DNA from: Frateuria soli
Lineage (GTDB): Bacteria; Pseudomonadota; Gammaproteobacteria; Xanthomonadales; Rhodanobacteraceae
Direction: 5' to 3'
DNA length: 64,000 bases
NCBI RefSeq assembly: GCF_021117385.1
Contig: NZ_CP088252.1
Span: forward strand, 434,001-498,000
Each line of letters starts with the position of its first letter. Position 1 is the first letter of the stretch. The notes below the pieces were generated by a model. That model did no database searches. It was not told the DNA's origin and worked only from the letters and a program-made list of their open reading frames with translations. A program made the translations under genes and the position numbers. Of this stretch, positions 1 through 7,936 are shown piece after piece.

Positions 1-1356
1 GGCTGCGCCACCTACCGTCCCGCGCCGGTCGACCCGGCCGCGACGCGTGCGCAGTGGCAGGCCAGCAGGCTGGACGATCCGGCGCTGGCGGCCCGGTTGC
101 GGCCGTGGCTGCCGCCGCGCGATCACGGCCAATGGCCGCCCGGAGACTATGGCCGGGTCGAACTGGTGCTCGCCGCGCTCGCGCTCAATCCGGACGTGGC
201 CGAGGCGCGCGCACACCTGGCCGAGGCCAGCGCGGCGGTGCGGACGGCGAAGGCGCGCGCCAATCCGACGTTGGGCCTGGCGCTGGAGCGCTACACCCGG
301 GCACAGGCCGACGGCGCACCGTGGCTGTGGGGCCTGAGCACCGATTTCCTGCTCGACGGCGGCCTGCGCCGGCGCCTGCGCGTACAACTGGCGGACCAGG
401 GCGTGCGCGGCGCGCGCCTGGACTACGCCGGCAGGCTGTGGGACGTGCGCAGTGCCGTGCGCGATGCACTGGAACAGCTGCTGATCGCCCGCCGCCAGCA
501 GAACCTGGCCGCACGGACCGCCGCTGCCGCGACGGCGCTGGAGCAGGCCGCCCGCCAGCGCGTGGCGCTGGGCGAAGACGCGCCGCAGGTCGTCCTGCAA
601 GCCGTGCAGACGCTGGCACGGGCGCGCAGCGACCAGGCCGCGGCCGGCCAGCGCGCCACCAGCGCGCAGGCGCAACTGGCGCGTGCGATCGGCGTGTCCG
701 TGGCTGCGCTCCAGGGCCTGGCGTTGCGCTGGGACGATTTCGACCGGCCTGCCGCACCGCCCTCCGCCCGGCTGGACACACTGGCCGACCACGCCCTGCT
801 GGCGCGCAGCGACCTGGAGCGCGCGCTGGTCGACTACGCCCGGCGCGAGACCGAGCTGCACCAGCAGGTCCACGCGCAGTACCCGCAGCTCTCGCTCGGG
901 CCGGGCTACACCTACGACCATGGCATCCGCAAACTGACCTTCAACGCCAGCCTCAGCCTGCCGCTGTTCGACCAGAACCAGGGGCCGATCGCCGAGGCCC
1001 GGGCGCGGCGCGAGGCGGCCGCGGCGCACGTGCGCGCGGTGCAGGCCGATATCGCCAGCGCCATCGACGCGGCGCGCGCCCGGCTGGCCGCGGCGTTGCC
1101 GGCGCTGGACGCCGCGCGCGCAGGAGAGCAGGCGGCCGTGCGGGCGCGCGACCAGACCGACCATGCGTTCGCGCTCGGCGGAACCGATCGCGGCACCTTG
1201 CTGGAGTCGCGCCTGGCCGCACTCGCCGCAGGACAGGCGACGCTCGCCGCGCTCGATGCCGCCTGGCAGGCCGAGGCCGCGCTCGAGGATGCCCTGCGCA
1301 CCCCGCTGGACCCGGCCGAGGCCACGCTCCGGCTCGCCGACGGAGGCCGCCCATGA
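1..1356 (+). CDS. Outer-membrane efflux lipoprotein, TolC/CzcC family (5' truncated)
   Basis: This is the outer-membrane channel of a tripartite RND efflux system. The frame is open from base 1, so the start lies outside the window. The second visible codon is a Cys after Gly, followed by a long Ala/Arg-rich helical protein. This fits a lipoprotein signal whose first part is cut off by the window edge. The rest shows the two repeated coiled-coil halves of the OEP family, with the typical segment YPQLSLGPGYTYDHG near nt 880-920. Its stop TGA overlaps the ATG of the adaptor gene by four bases (ATGA), so the genes are translationally coupled. The family is clear; the substrate cannot be read from the sequence. 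Confidence 0.88.
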   Translation, partial: GCATYRPAPVDPAATRAQWQASRLDDPALAARLRPWLPPRDHGQWPPGDYGRVELVLAALALNPDVAEARAHLAEASAAVRTAKARANPTLGLALERYTRAQADGAPWLWGLSTDFLLDGGLRRRLRVQLADQGVRGARLDYAGRLWDVRSAVRDALEQLLIARRQQNLAARTAAAATALEQAARQRVALGEDAPQVVLQAVQTLARARSDQAAAGQRATSAQAQLARAIGVSVAALQGLALRWDDFDRPAAPPSARLDTLADHALLARSDLERALVDYARRETELHQQVHAQYPQLSLGPGYTYDHGIRKLTFNASLSLPLFDQNQGPIAEARARREAAAAHVRAVQADIASAIDAARARLAAALPALDAARAGEQAAVRARDQTDHAFALGGTDRGTLLESRLAALAAGQATLAALDAAWQAEAALEDALRTPLDPAEATLRLADGGRP

Positions 1357-2264
1357 AACGTCTCGCACCGCTGGCCCTGCTGTTCGCCCTGCTGAGCGGG
1401 AGCGCCACCGCCACCGAACTGGACGCTGCATCCCAGGCCAGGCTCGGCCTGCGCCTGGCGACCCTGGCCCAAGGCTCGATGCCGCCGACCACGCGCGCGG
1501 TGGCCGATGTGCTCGACCCGGTGCCGCTGGCCAAGGCCATCGACGAACTCGAGGCGGCTCAGGCGGCGGCGCACGCCTCGCACGCGGAGCTGGCACGCAC
1601 GAAGGCCTTGCTCGCCGCGGAGGGCAACGCGTCGCGCAAGGCGCTGGAGGCGGCGCAGGCGCAGGCGGCGACCGACCGGGCGCGACTGCGCGAGGCCCGC
1701 GTGGCGCTGCGCAGCGCCTGGGGCGACGATCTGGCGGACATGGCGCCCGCGCGCCGCGACCAGCTGCTCGATGCGCTGGTGCGCGGTGATCAGGTGCTGC
1801 TCAGGGCCGAGCCGCTGGGCCGCCCCGCCGCGACCTTGAAGGTGCGCGCCGCCACCCTGCGGATGCCTGGTGGCGCCGGCGTGACCGCGCGGGTGCTCGG
1901 GCGCCTGCCGCGCAGTACCTCTGGCCTGGCCGCCGGCTGGCTGTTGCAGGCCGAAGCCGGTCCGCTGGTGCCCGGCATGGTGCTGACCGCGCAGTTGGAT
2001 GGCGAGGGCACGCCGGTGCGCGGCGTATTGCTGCCGCGCGCCGCGATCGTGCGCTGGAACGGGCTGGACTGGGCCTATGTCGCCACGGGCGCCACCGAAT
2101 TCGAGCGCCGCGTGGTGCACCCGGGTGCGATGACCCCGACCGGCTGGCTGGTCGGTGCGCCCTTCAAGCCGGGCGAGCGCGTGGTGGTGCAGGGCGCCGA
2201 GGCACTGGTCGCGATCGATGCCGCGCCGGTGCCCGGCAGCACCGCCGGCGTCTCGGACGACTGA
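1353..2264 (+). CDS. Short periplasmic adaptor (membrane fusion protein) of an RND efflux pump
   Basis: The predicted product is 303 residues with an N-terminal signal peptide (residues 1-20). It is the periplasmic adaptor that would join the pump at 2269 to the channel gene just upstream. An Ala/Glu-rich hairpin spans about residues 50-115. It is preceded by a half-lipoyl-like strand (TRAVADVLDPVPLAK) and followed by beta-barrel and membrane-proximal-like segments ending in FKPGERVVVQGAEALV. At 303 residues it is shorter than usual CzcB/CusB adaptors, and I cannot find the second half of the lipoyl domain after the hairpin. No Met- or His-rich metal-binding N-terminus is visible. The start is set by the ATGA overlap with the upstream gene. 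Confidence 0.85.
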   Translation: MKRLAPLALLFALLSGSATATELDAASQARLGLRLATLAQGSMPPTTRAVADVLDPVPLAKAIDELEAAQAAAHASHAELARTKALLAAEGNASRKALEAAQAQAATDRARLREARVALRSAWGDDLADMAPARRDQLLDALVRGDQVLLRAEPLGRPAATLKVRAATLRMPGGAGVTARVLGRLPRSTSGLAAGWLLQAEAGPLVPGMVLTAQLDGEGTPVRGVLLPRAAIVRWNGLDWAYVATGATEFERRVVHPGAMTPTGWLVGAPFKPGERVVVQGAEALVAIDAAPVPGSTAGVSDD

Positions 2265-2268
2265 CGCC

Positions 2269-5200
2269 GTGCTCGTCGCGATCGTCCGCAGCGCGTTGCG
2301 CGCCGCCGGCTGGGTGGTGCTGCTGGCCGTGCTGGTGCTGGCACTGGGCGTGCAGCGGCTGTTCGACGCGCGCTACGACGTGTTCCCCGACTTCGTGCCG
2401 GCGCAGGCCACCGTGCAGGTGGAGGCGCCCGGTCTGACCGCATTGCAGGTCGAGCAACGCGTTGCCCAGCCGATCGAGAATGCGGTCAACGGCACCACGG
2501 CCGTGGAAACGGTGCGTTCGCAGTCGATCCAGGGCCTGGCGGTGATCGACGTGGTGTTCAGGGAGGGCAGCGATCCGTTCCGCGATCGCCAGCTGCTGGC
2601 CGAGCGGGTGAGCGAGGCGGCGGCCAACCTGCCGGCCGGCGTGGATGCGCCCTCGTTGAGCCCGATGACCTCCTCGACCATGGACCTGCTCAAGATCGGC
2701 CTGATCAGCGACCGCCTGGATCCGCTGGCCCTGCGCGATCTCGCCGACTGGACCGTCAAGCCGCGCCTGCTGGCCGTGCCCGGCGTCGCCGACGCGATCG
2801 TGTTCGGCGGCGGTGTGCGCGAATGGGAGGTACGCGTGCATCCGGGTCGCCTGGCCGCCTACGGCCTCACGCTGGAGGACGTGCGCATGGCGGCTGCCGC
2901 GGCCAGCGGCGTGCGTGGCGCCGGCTACATGGACACGCCCAGCCAGCGGGTGGTGCTGGAGGCGGACGGCGGCCTGAGCGACCCGGCGCAGCTGGGCCGC
3001 ACCGTGCTGACCCGCCATGCCGGACGCAACGTAACGCTGGCGGACGTGGCCAGCGTCGACGTGGACGCCGCGCCGGCGTTCGGCGATGCGCGCATCGACG
3101 GGCGCCCCGGCATCCTGGTCGCGATGACCAGCCAGTACGGCAGCAATACGCTGGAAGTCACCCGGGCGGTGGAAAAGGCGCTGGACGATCTCAAGCCCAT
3201 GCTCGCGGCCCAGGGGGTGACGCTGGTCCCCGCGCTGCACCGTCCGGCTACCTTCGTGGAGGTGGCACTAGCCAACATGCGCGACGCGCTCGCCTTCGGC
3301 GCCGCGCTGGTGCTGCTGGTGCTGGTGCTGTTCCTGAAGGACTGGCGGACCGCGCTGATCTCCTTCGTCAGCATTCCCTTGTCGCTCGCGCTGGCCGTGC
3401 TCGCGCTGCGCTGGTTCGGCTGGACCATCAACACGATGACGCTGGGCGGCCTGGCGGTGGCGCTGGGCGTGGTGGTGGACGACGCGATCATCGACGTGGA
3501 GAACATCGACCGGCGCCTGCGCACGGCGGGTGGCGCGGCGCCACGCCTGGACACGATCCTGGCCGCGTCGCTGGAAGTGCGCCGGCCGGTGGTGCTGGCC
3601 ACCGTGGTGGTCGGGCTGGTGTTCGTGCCGATCCTGCTGCTGCCGGGGTTGCAGGGCAGCTTCTTCGCGCCGCTGGCTGGCGCTTTCCTGCTGGCCACCT
3701 TCGCCTCCCTGCTGGTGGCGCTGACGGTGACGCCGGCGCTGTGCCTCTGGTTGCTCCGGCCGGGCCGGCGCCATCGCGAACCGCGCTGGCTCAAGCGCAT
3801 GAAGCTCGCCCAGTACCGCCTGCTCGAGCGTGCGTTGCCGCACGGCCGCGCCTTGCTGGTGGCCGCGCTGGTGGTCGGTGCGCTCGCGGTGGCGGCACTG
3901 CCGTTCTTCGGCGCACAGCTGCTGCCCGAGTTCCGCGAGGGTCACTTCGTGCTGCAGATCACCGGCCCGTCGGGCGCAACGCTGGCGGAGATGGACCGCA
4001 TCGGCGAGCGGATCAGCCGCGGCGCGCTCGCGATCCCCGGCGTGGCCAGCGTGTCGTTGCAGATGGGCCGGGCCGAGGCGGTGCAGGACACCTGGCCGCC
4101 GAACCGGGGCGAGCTGCACGTGGAACTCAAGCCCGGCCTGGCGGCGGACGCGCAGGTGCGTATCGAGGAGGCGTTGCGCCGGCTGTTGGACGGCTATCCC
4201 GGCCTGGGCTCGGAGGTGGTGACCTTCCTCGGCGATCGCATCAGCGAGTCGCTCTCCGGAGAAACGGCGCCCGTCACGTTGAGTCTCTACGGCTCCGACC
4301 TCGACCGGCTCGATGCGCTGGCTGCCCAGGCGCAGGCCATCGTGCAGGCGCTGCCTGGCGCCGGCAGCGTGCGGCTGGCCGCGTCCCCCGGCGTGCCGAC
4401 CATCCGCATCGCGCCCGATCCGGACCGCTTGTCCGCGCGCGGGCTGCGCATGACCGAGGTACTCGACGCGATCGCCGCCGCTCACCAGGGGGTGATCGTG
4501 GGCGAGGTGTACCGGGGCGTGCAGCCGGTGGCGATCCGGCTCACGCTGGACAACGCGGCCGTGCGCGATCCGGAGGCGGTCGGCGCGCTGCTGCTGCCGG
4601 CGGCCGACGGGCAGAGTGTGCCGCTGTCCGAGGTGGCCGCGGTCGACCTGGTCAGGGGCCGCGCCAGCGTGCAGCACGAGGGCGGTCGGCGCCGACTGGT
4701 GCTGGGGGTGACGCCATCCGGTCCGGACGTGGTCGGTTTCCAGGCGATGGCGCGCGCGGCGCTGCACCGCCGACTGAAACTGCCGGCCGGTTACTACGTC
4801 GAGTTCGGCGGCGCCGCCAGGGGCGCGGTTGCCGCGCAGCATGCGCTGCTGCTGCACAGTGCACTGGCCGGGGCGGCCATCATCGTGCTGCTGCTGCTGT
4901 CTTTCCCCGACCGGCGCAGCGTGGCGCTGATCCTCGCCAACGTGCCTTTCGCGCTGGTCGGCGGCGTGATCGCCGCGGCGCTGGCCGGCGGCGTACTGTC
5001 GATCGGCGCGCTGGTCGGCTTCGTAACCCTGTTCGGCATTGCCGCGCGCAACACCATTCTGCTGATCGCCCATTACGAGCATCTGGTCACCGCCGAGGGC
5101 GCGCACTGGAACCGCTACACCGTCCTGCGCGGCGCACGCGAGCGGCTGACGCCGATCCTGATGACCGCGCTGGTCACTGCACTGGGCCTGCTGCCGCTGG

Positions 5201-5343
5201 CGCTCGGCAGCGGCGAGCCTGGACGCGAGGTGGAAGGACCGATGGCGATCGTGATCCTTGGCGGGCTGCTCAGCTCCACCGTGCTCAACCTGCTGGTGAT
5301 GCCGGCCCTCGCTGGCCGCTACCTCAGGCCCGTTACCCCGTAG
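2269..5343 (+). CDS. CzcA/CusA-type RND efflux permease
   Basis: The inner-membrane proton-driven pump, 1024 residues, has the RND layout of two repeats, each with one TM, a large periplasmic loop and five TMs. The GTG at 2269 lies four bases after the adaptor stop and gives the usual short cytoplasmic start before TM1, so I preferred it to the longer frame. The early YDVFPDF motif is typical of heavy-metal RND pumps. The TM4 signature near residues 396-412 reads VALGVVVDDAIIDVEN. The Asp and Glu of the relay are present, but the DFG of CzcA is replaced by ALG, so the substrate may differ from Co/Zn/Cd. The stop TAG at 5341-5343 lies inside a GTAG-type repeat. Confidence 0.9.
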   Translation: MLVAIVRSALRAAGWVVLLAVLVLALGVQRLFDARYDVFPDFVPAQATVQVEAPGLTALQVEQRVAQPIENAVNGTTAVETVRSQSIQGLAVIDVVFREGSDPFRDRQLLAERVSEAAANLPAGVDAPSLSPMTSSTMDLLKIGLISDRLDPLALRDLADWTVKPRLLAVPGVADAIVFGGGVREWEVRVHPGRLAAYGLTLEDVRMAAAAASGVRGAGYMDTPSQRVVLEADGGLSDPAQLGRTVLTRHAGRNVTLADVASVDVDAAPAFGDARIDGRPGILVAMTSQYGSNTLEVTRAVEKALDDLKPMLAAQGVTLVPALHRPATFVEVALANMRDALAFGAALVLLVLVLFLKDWRTALISFVSIPLSLALAVLALRWFGWTINTMTLGGLAVALGVVVDDAIIDVENIDRRLRTAGGAAPRLDTILAASLEVRRPVVLATVVVGLVFVPILLLPGLQGSFFAPLAGAFLLATFASLLVALTVTPALCLWLLRPGRRHREPRWLKRMKLAQYRLLERALPHGRALLVAALVVGALAVAALPFFGAQLLPEFREGHFVLQITGPSGATLAEMDRIGERISRGALAIPGVASVSLQMGRAEAVQDTWPPNRGELHVELKPGLAADAQVRIEEALRRLLDGYPGLGSEVVTFLGDRISESLSGETAPVTLSLYGSDLDRLDALAAQAQAIVQALPGAGSVRLAASPGVPTIRIAPDPDRLSARGLRMTEVLDAIAAAHQGVIVGEVYRGVQPVAIRLTLDNAAVRDPEAVGALLLPAADGQSVPLSEVAAVDLVRGRASVQHEGGRRRLVLGVTPSGPDVVGFQAMARAALHRRLKLPAGYYVEFGGAARGAVAAQHALLLHSALAGAAIIVLLLLSFPDRRSVALILANVPFALVGGVIAAALAGGVLSIGALVGFVTLFGIAARNTILLIAHYEHLVTAEGAHWNRYTVLRGARERLTPILMTALVTALGLLPLALGSGEPGREVEGPMAIVILGGLLSSTVLNLLVMPALAGRYLRPVTP

Positions 5344-5371
5344 GGCGGGCTTCAGCCCACCCCTGCGGGGA
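5340..5371. repeat. GTAGGG palindromic repeat (family B)
   Basis: A short imperfect palindrome GTAGGGCGGGCTTCAGCCCA followed by CCCCTGCGGGG. Related copies lie at 16499-16554 and 42713-42777. The TAG of the leading GTAG is the stop codon of the efflux pump. Confidence 0.6.
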
Positions 5372-5421
5372 TGGACGTGGCGTGCTCCAATGGGGCTTGG
5401 GCCACGGACACGGGATCGACC

Positions 5422-5769
5422 ATGCGTTACCACGGCAGCTGTCATTGCGGTCGCGTCGCGTTCGACGTCGAGGGCGAGCTGGAGCAGGCGATCGACTGCA
5501 ACTGCTCGCATTGCAGCCGCAAGGGTTACCTGCTCTGGTTCGTACCGCGCGAGCGGCTGGAACTGGCCACGCAGGAAGCGGACATGGCGACCTACACCTT
5601 CAACAAGCACGCCATCCAGCACCGCTTCTGCCCGCGCTGCGGCTGCGCGCCGCTGGCGTTGGGCACCGCGCCGGACGGCCAGCCGATGGCCGCGATCAAC
5701 GTGCGCTGCCTGGAAGACCTCGACCTGGCCACCGTCAAGCGCGTGCCGGTGGACGGTCGCAGCTTCTAG
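5422..5769 (+). CDS. GFA/CENP-V family zinc-binding protein
   Basis: The 115-residue product belongs to the glutathione-dependent formaldehyde-activating enzyme-like (GFA) fold. The conserved zinc ligands are all present: CHC at residues 7-9, CNCSHC at 26-31 and CPRCGC at 70-75. The ATG at 5422 gives the family N-terminus MRYHGSCHCG. An upstream in-frame ATG would add 17 unrelated residues and was not used. Most small GFA proteins have no proven activity, so a formaldehyde role is not implied. Its stop overlaps that of the convergent small gene downstream. Confidence 0.85.
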   Translation: MRYHGSCHCGRVAFDVEGELEQAIDCNCSHCSRKGYLLWFVPRERLELATQEADMATYTFNKHAIQHRFCPRCGCAPLALGTAPDGQPMAAINVRCLEDLDLATVKRVPVDGRSF

Positions 5770-6017
5770 CGCGGCGTGGCCGGTGCCCTGGCGGGCGCCT
5801 CGCGATCCTGCGTTGCCGGGACGGGTTGCGGCGGCTTGCGGGGACGGCCGGCGTCGTGGCGTGCCTGCTCACGCGCCCGCCGGAGTTCGGTTGCGTGATG
5901 GAACGCCAGCAGCCGGGCGCGGATTTCAGGTGGCGCGTAAAGCAGCTCGCAGTCGGCGCGTGCCGTGCCGCAGGCAAGCGCGCAGGCCAGGGCAAGCAGC
6001 AGGATCGGTCGTGGCAT
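5766..6017 (-). CDS. Small exported protein of unknown function
   Basis: I do not recognise this 83-residue product. It starts with a clear signal peptide (MPRPILLLALACALA, cleavage likely after ARA at about residue 29). A basic helical stretch rich in Arg and His follows, and then a Pro/Ala-rich tail. A GGAG sits upstream of the ATG at 6017, which supports this start over a longer one nine codons upstream. Its stop codon shares bases with the stop of the GFA gene on the other strand. Coding potential is moderate. Confidence 0.55.
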   Translation of the reverse strand: MPRPILLLALACALACGTARADCELLYAPPEIRARLLAFHHATELRRAREQARHDAGRPRKPPQPVPATQDREAPARAPATPR

Positions 6018-6089
6018 GGGATGGCTCCGGGAGGGAGCCACCATCCTCCGGTCGTCCCCTTCGCGCCGGCCATCCGCTTCTTGCCGTCG

Positions 6090-6578
6090 TCAGCGGACCG
6101 GCTTGACCATCCGCAGCAGGTCGACGTCGTAACCGGCGGCCTCGTAGATCGCGCGGGCCCGCTCGTTGCCCGGAAACACTGCCAGCGTGACCAATGCGCA
6201 GCGGTGCTCGCGCGCCCATGACTCGGCATGTTCCATCAGCGCCTTGCCCACGCCACGCCCTTCGTACGCCGGCGCCACCGCCACGTTGTTGATGTGGCAG
6301 TTGGTGCGGCCGGTGAAGAAGTCCTGCGTCTTCTGCAGCTCGATGAAGCCGGCGACGGTGCCGTCGTCGTCCTCGGCGACGAACAGGAAGTCGTTGGCGG
6401 TGCCATCCTCCAGGTGCCGCAACAGGTCTTTGCGGATGCCTTCGATGCATTCGTGCCGCTTGCGCCAGGGCGGCAGGGGAAAGTCCACGAATCGCGGAAC
6501 CAGCCCCAGGATGAAATCGTCGTCGTCCTCGGCCAGGCGGATCAGAAAGCTCGTGTCGTCCATGCGGGCTCGTTTCAT
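6090..6578 (-). CDS. GNAT family N-acetyltransferase
   Basis: The 162-residue product is a Gcn5-related acetyltransferase. The acetyl-CoA pyrophosphate-binding motif is complete at residues 98-113 (VAVAPAYEGRGVGKAL), and a C-terminal FPGNERARAIYEAAGY matches GNAT motif B. The acceptor is unknown. Two ATGs are possible, at 6578 and 6563 (MDDTS); neither has a strong ribosome-binding site. The gene stands alone, divergent from the Rid-family gene. Confidence 0.85.
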   Translation of the reverse strand: MKRARMDDTSFLIRLAEDDDDFILGLVPRFVDFPLPPWRKRHECIEGIRKDLLRHLEDGTANDFLFVAEDDDGTVAGFIELQKTQDFFTGRTNCHINNVAVAPAYEGRGVGKALMEHAESWAREHRCALVTLAVFPGNERARAIYEAAGYDVDLLRMVKPVR

Positions 6579-6692
6579 TGGCAACGATGGGAGCGGTTCT
6601 ACCACCGAGCGGGCGCGGTGGGGAAGCCCCTGCCCACGAGCCCGGTCGGGCTTTGCTACGGTTGGATGGCTCCTCCACGCGAAGGAATCCCG

Positions 6693-7202
6693 ATGAACGC
6701 ACGTCCATCCGCTCCCCGCGCACCGCGCACGCCGCGTACCCTCGTGGTCTGCGCAGGACTTGCCCTCGCCACTGCCGCGCATGCCCGGGAGGCCCCGCAG
6801 GCGATCAACCCCTCCGCGCTGCCGCCCGCACACGGCTATTCGCACGTCATCGTCGCGCCGCCGGGGCGGATGGTGTCGATCTCCGGCCAGGTCGCGATGG
6901 ACCGTGGCGGCAAGCTCGTCGGCGAAGGCGATTTCCGCGCCCGGTGCGTGCAGGTGTTCGAGAACCTGCGCATCGCGCTGAACAGTGCGGGCCTGGACTT
7001 CAGGGACGTGGTGCGTACCGACATGTACGTCACCGACCTGGATCACCTGGATGTGTTGCGCGACGTGCGGGCGCATTACCTGCCTGCCGACGCACCGGCC
7101 ACCAGCACGCTGGTGAAGGTCGATGCACTGTTCCGGCCTGGACTGATGATCGAAGTGGCGGCCGAGGCGGTACTGCCCCCGGGACGAACGCCGCACCGCT
7201 GA
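6693..7202 (+). CDS. Exported Rid (YjgF/YER057c/UK114) family protein
   Basis: The 169-residue product has a signal peptide (about residues 1-32, ending ATAAHA) and a complete Rid domain after it. Typical segments are GQVAMDRGGKLVGEGD at about 66-80, FENLRIALNSAGLDFRDVV and DMYVTDLDHLD. The C-terminal signature begins STLVKVDALF. The Arg that RidA enzymes use for 2-aminoacrylate hydrolysis is not at the usual place (Asp-Ala instead of Ala-Arg). This points to a non-RidA subgroup acting in the periplasm. A GAAGGAA precedes the ATG. Confidence 0.85.
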   Translation: MNARPSAPRAPRTPRTLVVCAGLALATAAHAREAPQAINPSALPPAHGYSHVIVAPPGRMVSISGQVAMDRGGKLVGEGDFRARCVQVFENLRIALNSAGLDFRDVVRTDMYVTDLDHLDVLRDVRAHYLPADAPATSTLVKVDALFRPGLMIEVAAEAVLPPGRTPHR

Positions 7203-7272
7203 TCCGCATCGTCCGCGGGGCGCATCGGGCGCTACCGCTGGAATCGGCCGACGCGAAAGAAGGAGCGGATGC

Positions 7273-7878
7273 GTGGCGAACCTTGCGCTGTTCGACTTCG
7301 ACGGGACGATCACCACCCGCGAAACCATGGCGGCCTTCATGTACCGCGCCGCGCCAGCGCGCCGACAGGCCTGGGGAAGATTGCTGCTGGCGCCCTGGGT
7401 CGCCGGCTACAGATGCGGCGTGGTTTCGGGGGCATCGGTGCGCGCCGCCGTGGTGCGGGTGGGCTTCGCCGGCGTGGCGCTCGCGCACGTGCAGGCTTGC
7501 GGCGCGGCGTTCGCCGACGAGGCGCTGCCGCCGCTGCTGCGCCCGAAGGTGATGGCGCGCATCCGCTGGCATCAGCAGCAGGGCGATACCGTGGCGGTGG
7601 TTTCCGGTGGCCTCGACGCGTACCTCGCACCGTGGTGCCGCGCCCATGGCCTCGCCCTGGTGTGCTCCACGCTGGAACATCACGATGGCCGCCTTACCGG
7701 ACGTTACCTGGGCGCGCAGTGCGTGGGTGAGGAAAAGGCGCGTCGGGTCCGCGCCCGGTACGACCTGGCGCGATACCGGCGCATCTACGCCTATGGCGAC
7801 ACGCACGAGGACCTCGCGCTGCTGGATCTCGCGCATCACCGCTTCTATCGCGGCCGGGAACAGCGGGTGGGGGCCTGA
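7273..7878 (+). CDS. HAD-IB family phosphatase (phosphoserine phosphatase-like)
   Basis: The 201-residue product is a haloacid dehalogenase-fold hydrolase. Motif I is FDFDGT with nucleophile Asp8 and Asp10. Motif II is VVSGG with Ser111, motif III uses Lys155, and motif IV is GDTHED at 175-180. The size and motif spacing match the HAD-IB branch (SerB-like and PhoC-like). The substrate is uncertain. The start is GTG 7273, with an AAGGAG eight bases upstream. Confidence 0.85.
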   Translation: MANLALFDFDGTITTRETMAAFMYRAAPARRQAWGRLLLAPWVAGYRCGVVSGASVRAAVVRVGFAGVALAHVQACGAAFADEALPPLLRPKVMARIRWHQQQGDTVAVVSGGLDAYLAPWCRAHGLALVCSTLEHHDGRLTGRYLGAQCVGEEKARRVRARYDLARYRRIYAYGDTHEDLALLDLAHHRFYRGREQRVGA

Positions 7879-7936
7879 CCGACCGTCGTACAACCCCCAC
7901 CCGGATCTTTCCCCGCGTGCGGGGGATGGCGTGGTC

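Noticed and set aside
3268-5622. 784-codon open frame antisense to the RND pump
   Set aside because: Low-complexity His/Gln/Arg product, no start signals.
2823-6221. Plus-strand open frame of over 1100 codons across the pump and three other genes
   Set aside because: Out of frame with the pump, runs antisense or out of frame through known genes; Arg/Gly/Ala-rich chance frame.
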